A program made the position numbers and the translations under genes. The notes beneath the pieces were generated by a model. It did not search any database and was not told the DNA's origin. It saw nothing but the letters and a program-made list of their open reading frames with translations. Shown one piece after another: positions 26,744 through 34,934 of a stretch of DNA of 64,000 bases (its first letter is position 1; every line of letters begins with the position of its first letter). This stretch comes from Bacillota bacterium (GTDB taxonomy: Bacteria > Bacillota > DTU025 > MWDF01). The stretch is from the NCBI GenBank assembly GCA_029565935.1, contig JAKQNF010000030.1, forward strand, positions 1 to 64,000, read 5' to 3'.

Positions 26744-26764
26744 TGGTATACTTTTGGTATACCA
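26744..26764. promoter_or_regulatory. Probable GntR/FCD operator
   Basis: An inverted repeat TGGTATAC-N5-GTATACCA; its right part itself contains the 10-bp palindrome TGGTATACCA, which fits the FadR-subfamily consensus (TnGTnnnACnA-like). It lies 54-74 bp upstream of the preferred start of the creatininase-family gene and just downstream of a promoter, a position expected for repression. Confidence 0.6.
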
Positions 26765-26772
26765 ATATAATT

Positions 26773-26801
26773 ATTCTATGTTCCTACGAGAAATCCTTCA
26801 A
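26773..26801 (-). promoter_or_regulatory. Predicted sigma-70-type promoter for the sugar/cyclitol operon
   Basis: On the minus strand TTGAAG and TAGAAT are separated by exactly 17 bases, and the operator-like palindrome begins about eight bases after the -10 box, overlapping the expected transcription start. Confidence 0.55.
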
Positions 26802-26890
26802 GATGTCATTAAAAAAGAAGAATGGTCACGAATTAGGAAAAAGTCAGGTTTATAGGTAAGATATAGTAAGCACACTACGGAGGTAATAGC

Positions 26891-28372
26891 ATGACGGATT
26901 TCATCGATATCATAGAGGCTTTAGGCGCATACCCTGGCATCGAGGATGCCAGCACCTTCGGATCATACGTCAAGGGCCGCAACGTCTACAAGGACTCGTT
27001 GTTGCTTGCCGACGGGATCCTATTCATGGTCAACAAGACCGACCCGTTCACGAAAGAGCTGGTTGCAATAACCGATGAGCCGCACCTTCTGGCCGGACTT
27101 GCCACGAACACCTCCATCCACACGGGGAAGCACATGATGGCAAGATGCCCCATGAACGTAGCAAACGCCTACTGGTTCATGGCCAGGTACAAGAACCTGG
27201 GCCCTAAGTCGATGAAGGATCATCCGGTGAGCGTGGGGCTCGGCGACAGGCTCGGGCTCGTCACCCCCGGGCACGTGGCTTCAGTAAGGAAGACGTCAGC
27301 CTTCCCCGTCTTCGCCCAGCAGTCGATAAGGGAGCTGAACCTGACCGGAAGGACGTTCAAGGACGTTCTTGCGGACGCCTTCTGGGGGGCATTCAGGGCG
27401 GGATGGCGAGAAGGCTTCGGTGCCGACGGCGACCACCTGAAGACGGAAGAAGAGGTGAAATACGCTCTCGACAGCGGCTTTTCCATGATCACGCTGGATT
27501 GCTCGAACCACATCGGATCGGAGCGCATAGGTGGAGTACGGGCGAAGCCTTTGTCGATAAAGGCGGGCGGGACGTACAAGCTGACGGACGGCACGGTTAT
27601 GGCATTCAGCGATAATGAGATAAGAAACTACACCGCCATATACCAAAACGCGATAGAGTTCACATCGGCGATCTATCACGACCTGCTCGTCGGATGCGGC
27701 AGGAAGGTGGACTTCGAGCTGTCGATAGACGAGACCGGGACGCCTACGGACCCGAAGGCGCACTACTTCGTGGCGAAGCAGCTGGTGGACGAAGGCGTGC
27801 CTCTTACCAGCCTGGCGCCGAGGTTCATAGGCGAGTTCCAGAAGGGCATCGACTATATCGGAGACATAGCCAGGTTCAGGGAGGATTTCGTGCTGCACCA
27901 GGCGATAGCGGACACCTTCGGCTACAAGCTGAGCGTGCATTCAGGAAGTGACAAGTTCTCCATCTACCCCTCGGTGGCAGAGCTGTCCAAGGGTCGCTTC
28001 CATCTGAAGACCGCCGGCACGAACTGGCTCGAGGCGCTAAGGGTGGTCATGTCGGCCAACCCCGAGCTTTTCGCGCAGATGTACTCCTACGCCAAGGAGC
28101 ACCTTGACGAGGCGAAGGCCTACTATAAGGTTGACGTGGACAAGGCGTACGTGCCGGACGCGATAGGCATCGGCTCATTCGACAGGCCCAACGTACGCCA
28201 GATGATGCACATCACGTACGGCCTGCTCCTAAGCGCCAAGACGGCGGCGGGCGAGCCTCTGTTCCGCACGAGGCTGTATCGCTGCCTGAGGGAGAACGAG
28301 GACCTTCTGGGAAGGACCGTCGAGGGCCACATAGACAACCACCTGAAAGCGCTCGGGCTCATCAAGTCATAA
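26891..28372 (+). CDS. uxaE: Tagaturonate epimerase, UxaE family
   Basis: A 493-residue member of the tagaturonate/fructuronate epimerase family, which interconverts D-tagaturonate and D-fructuronate. Recognised from GFSMITLDCSNHIGSE, VDFELSIDETGTPTDPKAHYF, LAPRFIGEFQKGIDY and LSVHSGSDKFSIYP. These hold the acidic and histidine residues expected for the metal site. ACGGAGGTAATAGC gives a strong ribosome binding site. It diverges from the minus-strand operon across a short regulatory region with the GntR-type operator, so it is probably co-regulated. The product D-fructuronate would be reduced and dehydrated to KDG; those enzymes are not obvious here except possibly among the dehydrogenases. 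Confidence 0.85.
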   Translation: MTDFIDIIEALGAYPGIEDASTFGSYVKGRNVYKDSLLLADGILFMVNKTDPFTKELVAITDEPHLLAGLATNTSIHTGKHMMARCPMNVANAYWFMARYKNLGPKSMKDHPVSVGLGDRLGLVTPGHVASVRKTSAFPVFAQQSIRELNLTGRTFKDVLADAFWGAFRAGWREGFGADGDHLKTEEEVKYALDSGFSMITLDCSNHIGSERIGGVRAKPLSIKAGGTYKLTDGTVMAFSDNEIRNYTAIYQNAIEFTSAIYHDLLVGCGRKVDFELSIDETGTPTDPKAHYFVAKQLVDEGVPLTSLAPRFIGEFQKGIDYIGDIARFREDFVLHQAIADTFGYKLSVHSGSDKFSIYPSVAELSKGRFHLKTAGTNWLEALRVVMSANPELFAQMYSYAKEHLDEAKAYYKVDVDKAYVPDAIGIGSFDRPNVRQMMHITYGLLLSAKTAAGEPLFRTRLYRCLRENEDLLGRTVEGHIDNHLKALGLIKS

Positions 28373-28405
28373 ACGCCAAGGCGTGGCAAGGATAAGTGGA
28401 TATGT

Positions 28406-28442
28406 TGAAGGGCAGGCCGTTTATGATGCGGCCTGCTCTTCA
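28406..28442 (+). terminator. Terminator after uxaE
   Basis: TGAAGGGCAGGCCG pairs with CGGCCTGCTCTTCA (one G-U pair) over a nine-base loop, about 35 bases after the uxaE stop. It can serve also as the terminator of the convergent lipoprotein gene. Confidence 0.7.
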
Positions 28443-28492
28443 GCATAAATCAACTCTCACTTTTCTTATCTTGACGTTCTACCTATCGCTCT

Positions 28493-29158
28493 TTATGAGC
28501 TGGGTACTAAATCGCCCTTGTACTTCACCTCGAAAACCTTGAAGACGTCCATATCCATGTCGGAACCCATCTCGTAGAAGGTACCGATATGCGGGCACAG
28601 CCAGTCTAGGTAGTAACCCTCTATGGCGAAACCGTCCCCCAGTGCGTAACCGTTCAGCTCGAAAGTGATGAAGCTGCCCGTCTTCTTCACCACGAAGGTG
28701 TTCGCGCCCGGATAGTTCAGGACCTCGTCCATGGGCTTCGGCGGTACGATGTTTGTGGAATAGCCGTCTAGGACCTGTGTCAGCCTAAAGTCGCCGGGCT
28801 CGTAATTGTAGTCACTTATCGCCAGCGCCCATGACCAATCCGCCAACAGGTAGTTAGCCTGGGAAGCCAGCACGAAATAGACCATACGTGTATATAACAG
28901 GTCTTGCTTCATCTCGAAATCGTACGTGACCGTGAAATCACCATTGAACAGATACGGCGCCGCTATCCAGTTGCTCTCGAGTATTATGCCCTCCGATGAA
29001 AGCTCGTAGCCTGAATGGCTCGATATCCACGTTCCGTCGGCCCTAGATAGGTCAGGCTCTACGGTAAAATCGAACAAATAGGTCTTCTCCCCACAACCTG
29101 ACAGGAGAGACACCAACGATACAAGGATCAGTACGGCAGCTAACCTTAAGTACCTCAT
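28493..29158 (-). CDS. Lipoprotein, divergent paralogue family member 3
   Basis: A 221-residue predicted lipoprotein with lipobox LSGC (Cys22). It shares the outline of the pair at the left end of the window: the same length, K-T-[WY]-x-[YF]-DFT right after the lipobox, a central FTVTYDF strand, and the C-terminal VFEVKYKGDL versus VEIKYAGEL. The middle is tryptophan- and tyrosine-rich (YLLADWSWALAISDYNY), typical of extracellular beta-sandwich domains. GAGGTGATGGT precedes the ATG. It appears monocistronic, transcribed toward uxaE. Its promoter overlaps a perfect inverted repeat, so it is probably regulated. Function unknown. Confidence 0.8.
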   Translation of the reverse strand: MRYLRLAAVLILVSLVSLLSGCGEKTYLFDFTVEPDLSRADGTWISSHSGYELSSEGIILESNWIAAPYLFNGDFTVTYDFEMKQDLLYTRMVYFVLASQANYLLADWSWALAISDYNYEPGDFRLTQVLDGYSTNIVPPKPMDEVLNYPGANTFVVKKTGSFITFELNGYALGDGFAIEGYYLDWLCPHIGTFYEMGSDMDMDVFKVFEVKYKGDLVPSS

Positions 29159-29180
29159 ACCATCACCTCGTGAATAGTAT

Positions 29181-29212
29181 TATATGTGAACTTTGTGAAT
29201 CCTTCACATATA
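29181..29212. promoter_or_regulatory. Operator-like inverted repeat upstream of lipoprotein 3
   Basis: TATATGTGAA and TTCACATATA form a perfect 10-bp inverted repeat with a 12-base spacer, 23-54 bp upstream of the start. On the minus strand the downstream arm runs into TATAAT, a good -10 box, so a bound protein would cover the promoter. Confidence 0.5.
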
Positions 29213-29242
29213 CCGAGGTTCAGCCGCAACGCGGTCCAGACA

Positions 29243-29305
29243 AATAAAAAACCGGCACGTTCCCTCGATGCAACCACTTTGGCTTCATTGGGGGATCAAG
29301 CCGGT
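29243..29305 (-). terminator. Rho-independent terminator of the dicarboxylate operon
   Basis: On the minus strand ACCGGC pairs with GCCGGT around a nested stem (AGCCA/TGGTT region) and is followed by TTTTTATTT. It lies about 50 bases after the stop of the last dehydratase subunit. Confidence 0.7.
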
Positions 29306-29354
29306 CAAGTCCATCCGATCGGATAGAGCATGGCGCCGCTATTCGGCCGAAAGC

Positions 29355-29906
29355 CTACCTCACCTCATATTTCGCCCTTCCTTCCACATAGGCGTCGTGC
29401 CCGTACATGTCGTTCACGACGATAAGCGGGAAGTCCTCGACGAACAGCTCCACTATGGCCTCCGGTCCAAGGTCTTCGTATGCTACGGGCCTCGCTGATT
29501 TTATGCACTTCGCGCCCAGCGCGCCCGCTCCTCCAAGGGCGGCGAAGTAGACCGCCTTGTTCTTCACGATCGCATCCTTTACATCCTGCGACCTCTTGCC
29601 CTTCCCTATCATGCCCTTGAGGCCCTTCTCCATCAACCTCGGGGCGTAAGTGTCCATCCTGCCGCTTGTGGTCGGCCCCGCCGATCCGATTACGTGCCCC
29701 GGTTTCGCCGGGGCCGGGCCTACGTAGAACACCGTGGCCCCGTTCACGTCGAAGGGGAGCTTCTTGCCCTCGTCCAGGAGGGCCATCATCCTCTTGTGGG
29801 CGGCGTCGCGCGCCGTGTAGATGTACCCGGTTAGGAGGACGCTGTCCCCTGCTTTCAGGTCGGCCACTGTCTCGTTTGTCAGCGGAGTCACTACCTTCTT
29901 GACCAT
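29355..29906 (-). CDS. Class I fumarase / tartrate dehydratase beta subunit (pair 1)
   Basis: A 183-residue protein matching the separate C-terminal (beta) subunit of class I fumarate hydratases and L(+)-tartrate dehydratases. The conserved GPTTSGRMDTYAP and the GKG....V loop are visible, as is AALGGAGALGAKCI. Together with the alpha subunit encoded 16 bp upstream it forms an iron-sulfur hydro-lyase. Fumarate/malate is the default substrate, and the adjacent malic enzyme (malate to pyruvate) supports it. It is the last gene of the operon before the terminator. Confidence 0.88.
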   Translation of the reverse strand: MVKKVVTPLTNETVADLKAGDSVLLTGYIYTARDAAHKRMMALLDEGKKLPFDVNGATVFYVGPAPAKPGHVIGSAGPTTSGRMDTYAPRLMEKGLKGMIGKGKRSQDVKDAIVKNKAVYFAALGGAGALGAKCIKSARPVAYEDLGPEAIVELFVEDFPLIVVNDMYGHDAYVEGRAKYEVR

Positions 29907-29922
29907 ACCGGCACCCTCCTCC

Positions 29923-30780
29923 CTATATCACTGAGCTCTCGTGGGGGCATACGTGGCAGTTTATGTTCACCGCGACCGGCATGCTGGCTATGTGGCATGC
30001 GTAGGTCTCGATGTGCACGGCAAGGGCGGTCGTCGTGCCGCCGAAACCTTGCGGTCCGATGCCGAGCTCGTTTATCTCCTCGAGCAGCTCGTCTTCCATG
30101 GCAGCGTAGCGAGGATCGGGGTTGTGGCTTCCCATCGTCCTGGTGAGCGCCTTCTTGGCGAGGAGCGTGACCTTGTCGAACGTGCCTCCTATCCCGACGC
30201 CCACGACGATGGGCGGGCAGGGATTGGGGCCTGCCTTGCTTACGGTATCCACTACGAACCTCTTTATGCCCTCGGCGCCGGCCGCGGGCGTGAGCATGGC
30301 CAAAGCGCTCATGTTCTCGGCCCCTCCGCCCTTGGGGGCCACCGTGATCGCTATCCTGTCCCCGTCGACTATCCTCGTATGGATTATCGCCGGGGTGTTG
30401 TCGTCCGAGTTCTTCCTGTCGAAGACGGGGTCGAAGACCGCGGACTTCCTCAAGTAGCCGTTCTTGTAGCCTCTCCTCACACCCTCGTTTATGGCGTCCT
30501 CCAGGCTTCCGTTGATTATGTGGACTTCCTGCCCCACCTCGATGAACACGACCGCAAGGCCGGTGTCCTGGCAGGCCGGCACCTGCTCCTCGCGCGCTAT
30601 CCTGTGGTTCTTGAGCAGGTTCTCCAGTATCTGCCTGCCCAGAGGCGACTTCTCCTTCGCCATCGCGTCCTCGATCATCTTGAGGTTGTGCTCAGGGAGG
30701 TTACAGTTGGCGCTGATGCAAAGCCTCTCTATCTCGTCGGTCACGAGAGAAGCGTCTATCTGCCTTACCTTATGCTCCAT
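29923..30780 (-). CDS. Class I fumarase / tartrate dehydratase alpha subunit (pair 1)
   Basis: The 4Fe-4S-binding alpha subunit, 285 residues. Candidate cluster cysteines are in PACQDTGLAV, NPCPPIVVGVGIGG and INCHVCPH. Also visible are KGGGAENMSALAML and GFGGTTTALAVH, which are conserved in the family. It partners with the beta subunit just downstream and follows malic enzyme by about 20 bp. Hydration of fumarate to malate feeding malic enzyme is the simplest reading; tartrate dehydration is an alternative. Confidence 0.9.
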   Translation of the reverse strand: MEHKVRQIDASLVTDEIERLCISANCNLPEHNLKMIEDAMAKEKSPLGRQILENLLKNHRIAREEQVPACQDTGLAVVFIEVGQEVHIINGSLEDAINEGVRRGYKNGYLRKSAVFDPVFDRKNSDDNTPAIIHTRIVDGDRIAITVAPKGGGAENMSALAMLTPAAGAEGIKRFVVDTVSKAGPNPCPPIVVGVGIGGTFDKVTLLAKKALTRTMGSHNPDPRYAAMEDELLEEINELGIGPQGFGGTTTALAVHIETYACHIASMPVAVNINCHVCPHESSVI

Positions 30781-30801
30781 CGGCGATGCCCCCTTCTCGT
30801 A

Positions 30802-32142
30802 TCAGAGCTCGGGAGGAGGGGCGATGATGCCGTTTTCCATGGCGAGCTTCGTGGCCTTCCTCGACCTTAGGATGAGGTCGGTGGCCGATTTTATAAGCTG
30901 CTCGCGGGTGAGCTTGACCTTCGCCACTCCCTGTTCAATGGCCTTGAGCCCGACTGCGGCCGCCTCCATGGGGTAGACTTCCCATTCCTCCATGCTCGGG
31001 ATTATGTAGTCCTCCCTGAGGCCTTTGAGCTCCGCGTATTTCGCCAGCTCCAAGGCCGCGGCTATGCACATCTCGTCGGTTATCGTAGTGGCCCTTACAT
31101 CGAGCGCGCCCCTGAAGATCGCGGGGAAGCCTAGCGAGTTGTTGACCTGGTTGGGGAAGTCGGACCTTCCGGTGGCAACGATCCTGGCCCCGGCCTCCTT
31201 GGCGACCCACGGCCAGACCTCCGGCACGGGGTTCGCGCACGCGAACACGATCGCATCCTTTGCCATGCCTTGGATCCATTCCTTCTTGATGACGTCGGGC
31301 CCTGACTGTGCGAGGGCAATCACGACGTCGGCGCCTTTCATCGCGGCTTCTACGTCGCCCACGAGGCCCATGGCGTTGGTCTTCTCGCACATCTCCCACT
31401 TCTCCTTGGCCTTCCCAATGAGCTCGGTGCGGCCCTTGTGGAGCGTGCCCTTCGTGTCGCACATGATGATGTTGCCGGGCGTCGCCCCGGCTTTAATGAT
31501 CATCCTCGCCGTGCAGATGTTGGCGGCGCCTGCGCCTATGTGGGTGATCCTTACTTCGGAGAGCTTCTTGCCGACGATCTTAAGGGCGTTTACCAGTCCC
31601 GCCACGGTGACGGCCGCTGTGCCTTGCTGGTCGTCGTGCCATACAGGTATGTGGCACTCCGCCCTTAGCCTTTCTAATAGATAGAAGCACTTGGGCTGCT
31701 CGAAGTCCTCGAGGTTGATGCCGCCGAAAGAAGGCTGAAGCCATTTCACAGCGTTTATGATCTCCTCGGGGTCCTTGGTGTCGAGGCAGATGGGGAACGC
31801 GTCCACGCCGCCGAGGTATTTGAACAGCATGGCCTTGCCCTCCATGACGGGAAGGCCCGCCTCGGGTCCGATGTCTCCGAGGCCCAGCACGCGGGTACCG
31901 TCAGAGATGACGGCAACCGTGTTCCACTTCAGGGTGTGCTCGTAAGCCAGGTCCTTATTAGCCTGTATCGCCTTGCACGACGCCGCGACGCCTGGTGTGT
32001 ACCATATCGCGAAGTCGCTCATATCCCTTACGACCGCCTTGGGCATTATCTCTATCTTCCCGCGGTAATAGGGATGCATTTTCATTGCGTCCGCGGCTGG
32101 TTTGGCCGCCTTGGAGATAAGCTCCTTGGTGTCTTTTTCCAT
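30802..32142 (-). CDS. Malic enzyme (oxaloacetate-decarboxylating malate dehydrogenase)
   Basis: Malic enzyme of 446 residues, without a phosphotransacetylase-like extension. Visible are the YTPGVA motif with its catalytic tyrosine, [20 protein letters not shown], the metal-binding region [15 protein letters not shown] and [11 protein letters not shown], and the nucleotide-binding [13 protein letters not shown]. Reaction: L-malate + NAD(P) to pyruvate + CO2 + NAD(P)H. It sits directly upstream of fumarase pair 1, so the operon encodes fumarate to malate to pyruvate. Cofactor preference cannot be stated safely. Confidence 0.9.
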   Translation of the reverse strand: MEKDTKELISKAAKPAADAMKMHPYYRGKIEIMPKAVVRDMSDFAIWYTPGVAASCKAIQANKDLAYEHTLKWNTVAVISDGTRVLGLGDIGPEAGLPVMEGKAMLFKYLGGVDAFPICLDTKDPEEIINAVKWLQPSFGGINLEDFEQPKCFYLLERLRAECHIPVWHDDQQGTAAVTVAGLVNALKIVGKKLSEVRITHIGAGAANICTARMIIKAGATPGNIIMCDTKGTLHKGRTELIGKAKEKWEMCEKTNAMGLVGDVEAAMKGADVVIALAQSGPDVIKKEWIQGMAKDAIVFACANPVPEVWPWVAKEAGARIVATGRSDFPNQVNNSLGFPAIFRGALDVRATTITDEMCIAAALELAKYAELKGLREDYIIPSMEEWEVYPMEAAAVGLKAIEQGVAKVKLTREQLIKSATDLILRSRKATKLAMENGIIAPPPEL

Positions 32143-32160
32143 GCTCCATCTTCTCCTTTT

Positions 32161-33543
32161 CTAGGTTGGAAAAATGGTATCTATGTCCTCTGTTTCTGCT
32201 ATACCCAGTATCCTATCGGCGAGCGCGTCGAGTTCGTCCGTGGGTAGCACTCCGTCCGCCAGGTCTTTGAATTTCTCCGACAGCTCGTTTACTGTGACAG
32301 GTTTCTCAGGGTCTCCCTTTGCGTAAAGGGTGGATGCCGTAAGCACTCTCCTGTCATCCATCCTAGCTTCTATGACTGCGCCCCACTTCGCAGGATACTC
32401 AGCCTCCAGACTTTCGTCTATCGATATTGTAGTCTTTTCCCACAGCTTCTTCACATCCGTCGCGGACTCTATGTTGCTAGCCTCGAAGTCCTCTATGTGG
32501 ACCTTCCCCCTTGCCAGGGCGGTGGCCACGCAATAGGCGGAATCGAACTTCGCCTCGTGCGAAGCTTTCGGATAGCGGCCGAACCCACCAGCCACGTCCT
32601 TCGCCGTCCTGTACGTCCTGATTTTGACGGCCGATACTTCCTCGGGTCTGAACCCGTCTTTCCTTGAGATCTCCAGGGCCACGTCAATCTGCGGATGGGA
32701 GTGCCTGCAGGATGCGTACGGCTTTATGGAGACATCCATGAGCTGCCATCTCTCCCCGAGTCCTTCCGTCAGCGCGCTCGGCTTCGCGTCTAAGGACGTA
32801 GCCGCTAGGAAGCCCTTCCTGCCCTCCAGTATATTGTCCGGCCCGGTGAAGCCGTTCTTAGCCGCAAGGGCCGCGAGCAGCCCGTTCATCGCTGCCTTGC
32901 CAGAATGTAGGGGTTTGGTCATGGCTCCGTCATCCAGGAACTGCCACAGCCCTGCAGCCTGCGAGCCTGCGTTCCCTAGAGCCCAGGCCATCTGCTCAGG
33001 GGTGAGTCCCAGTAGGTAGCCCACCGCCGCGCATGCGCCGAAAGTCGCGCAGGTCCCGGTGGTATGCCATCTAGTGTAGTGTGTCGCCCCCGCGGCCGTG
33101 CCCACCCTTATACCTACTTCGTATCCGACCGCAATAGAAGTAAGGAACTTGCGCCCGTCGACGCCCAGCTTCTGACCAACCGCAAGGGTGGCTGGTATAA
33201 CTACTGTTCCGGGATGGAAAACCGCCCCTCTGTGGACATCGTCCATCTCCATTATGTGGCCGTTGAATCCGTTCTGGAACGCAGCCCACAGCTCTGAAGT
33301 CCTATCCAGGCTGCCGTTAAGTATCGTACACGGGCCTATTGGGGGAGCGTTTTCGCGAACAATCCCGTACAGCATCCCGGCCTGGGGCCGAACCGAGCCC
33401 GCGAGCGCAGCTCCGGCCCAATCGAGTACGAACTCGGCGCTTTTGGCTAACACATCGTCACCGATGACGAAACCGTCCACGCCAGTAGCCCATCTGGCAA
33501 GCGTCTTGGTGTAATCCATCGTAATCCTCCCGATTTTATCCAT
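32161..33543 (-). CDS. MmgE/PrpD family protein
   Basis: A 460-residue member of the MmgE/PrpD family, which includes 2-methylcitrate dehydratase PrpD, cis-aconitate decarboxylase and iminodisuccinate epimerase. Seen: the N-terminal helical domain with MEMDDVHRGAVFHPG, which holds the family acidic and histidine residues, GYEVGIRVG, and the C-terminal swivel domain with IKPYASCRHSHPQIDVAL. It lacks a partner methylcitrate synthase or isocitrate lyase gene here, so a propionate role is unlikely. Between fumarase-type enzymes and malic enzyme, isomerisation or dehydration of a C4-C6 dicarboxylate is a fair guess. Confidence 0.85.
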   Translation of the reverse strand: MDKIGRITMDYTKTLARWATGVDGFVIGDDVLAKSAEFVLDWAGAALAGSVRPQAGMLYGIVRENAPPIGPCTILNGSLDRTSELWAAFQNGFNGHIMEMDDVHRGAVFHPGTVVIPATLAVGQKLGVDGRKFLTSIAVGYEVGIRVGTAAGATHYTRWHTTGTCATFGACAAVGYLLGLTPEQMAWALGNAGSQAAGLWQFLDDGAMTKPLHSGKAAMNGLLAALAAKNGFTGPDNILEGRKGFLAATSLDAKPSALTEGLGERWQLMDVSIKPYASCRHSHPQIDVALEISRKDGFRPEEVSAVKIRTYRTAKDVAGGFGRYPKASHEAKFDSAYCVATALARGKVHIEDFEASNIESATDVKKLWEKTTISIDESLEAEYPAKWGAVIEARMDDRRVLTASTLYAKGDPEKPVTVNELSEKFKDLADGVLPTDELDALADRILGIAETEDIDTIFPT

Positions 33544-33586
33544 CAGGCGATTTTGTTTTCTGTCGCGCCAGCTATTCTCCTTCTTA

Positions 33587-34306
33587 TCACACCGTTAGTT
33601 CCTGGGTCTTGTGCGACAACCCCTCCACACCTTTATAAGTGATATCCAGGTGCCTTTCCCTGAGCATTGCGGCCTTCGTGGCGTCCTTTTCCTCTATCGC
33701 TTTCAATATAGCCGCATGCTCGCGCAATGCGCTCTGCGGCCTGTCCGGGACACTCAACGAAGCTTCCCTCGTCTCATTGATTAGGTCTTGGAAAAGCATG
33801 AGCATACGGAATAGGAGCTTATTCTTCGTCGCCATCATCACCCCCCTATGGAAATCCAGCGAGCTTTCCACGGGAAGCCGTCTGCTCCTTATTTCTTCTT
33901 CCATCTGGCGCACGGCCGTCCTTAGGCGGTCGAGGTCGGCCTCCGTCCTCTTAAACTTGCGATTTTCACAGCTGCCACTTCCAATACGGCTTGGGCTTCT
34001 GTGACTTCGACCCTCGTGTCCTTCTTAGATTCGACCAGCATATCTATCGTCTCCAGCAACCTGCTCTTCTCTAGGCCCTTCACCACAGCCCCCTTGCCGT
34101 ATCCTGTCTCTATGATACCCAAAATCCTTAGCATACCGAGCGTCTCCCTGACAGGAACCCTGCTTACGCCGAGTGTGCTGGCAAGCTCCCTTTCCGCTGG
34201 CAGCTTGTCATTCGACTTAACCTGCCTTCGCTTATCTCCCGCCTTATCTGTTCGGCATCTGCTCATAAAGCGGTACTTTCTTTATTTGTCTGAGCGATAT
34301 GCCCAT
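33587..34306 (-). pseudogene. GntR/FCD-family regulator, frameshifted
   Basis: A broken transcription factor gene. From ATG 34306 (CCGGAGG upstream) the frames read KKVPLYEQMP, then EQIRREISEGRL in a second frame, then KSNDKLPAERELASTLGVSRVPVRE in a third, then after KIASL a fourth change to TEADLDRLRTAVRQMEEE and the FCD domain down to the stop at 33587. Put together, they make a normal GntR/FCD protein of about 240 residues, so at least three indels have occurred. The ORF track shows only two pieces (33587-33913, 33922-34266). Either a true pseudogene or locally poor sequence; three errors in 720 bp of otherwise clean sequence favours a pseudogene. Confidence 0.8.
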
Positions 34307-34352
34307 TGCGGCCTCCGGATTCGATTTCCACTTATAACTTCACACTGGCAGT

Positions 34353-34934
34353 CTAGTATCCAAGGATCTTCCGTGCCTTCTCCATTATCATGTCGTAGAT
34401 GCTGAGGCCATGGCTGTCCATCGCGACCACGAGAGGGCCCCAATCCGCCACTTCGAAGTCCCACACCGCTTCTGGTATCCCCATGTCCAGCCAGCCGACG
34501 AACTTCAGGGAGATGAAGGCCCCCGCGTGTTTAACGGCGCAACCGGGAGCGGCAGCCAAGTACACGGCGCCCCAGTCCTTGAACGTGCTCAGTGACGATT
34601 GCCCCATGCCCCCCTTGCCAACCAAAACCCTTACGCCGAGCTTGGGTATTATGTCGCAGTGAGGTTCCATCCTCATGCTCGTTGTGGGACCTATGGCCAT
34701 GAGCTTCCACACGCCGCCTTCTTTCACCATCACCGGCCCAGCGTGAAAAAGGACCCCTCCTTCGCGCATGGGTGGCTCAGGGACGGGTTCGCCTTTCTCC
34801 AGCAGCGACCTTGCCCTTAGGTGGGCCATGTCCCTCGCCGTGAACACTTCCCCGGTGAGGTATACGATGTCACCTACATGTAGTTTCCTGACGTCCTCTT
34901 CCGTAAGGGGGACCGTCAACCTGTACTCGGCCAT
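34353..34934 (-). CDS. Class I fumarase / tartrate dehydratase beta subunit (pair 2)
   Basis: A 193-residue paralogue of the beta subunit at 29.4-29.9 kb, with the variant motif GPTTSMRMEPH, the loop LVGKGGMGQSSL and AAAPGCAVKHAGAFI. It overlaps the alpha subunit gene at one base (ATG/TGA-type junction). The two beta copies are clearly diverged, so pair 2 probably acts on a different hydroxy-dicarboxylate, such as tartrate or a methyl-substituted malate; this is inference. Downstream is the broken GntR gene. Confidence 0.87.
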   Translation of the reverse strand: MAEYRLTVPLTEEDVRKLHVGDIVYLTGEVFTARDMAHLRARSLLEKGEPVPEPPMREGGVLFHAGPVMVKEGGVWKLMAIGPTTSMRMEPHCDIIPKLGVRVLVGKGGMGQSSLSTFKDWGAVYLAAAPGCAVKHAGAFISLKFVGWLDMGIPEAVWDFEVADWGPLVVAMDSHGLSIYDMIMEKARKILGY

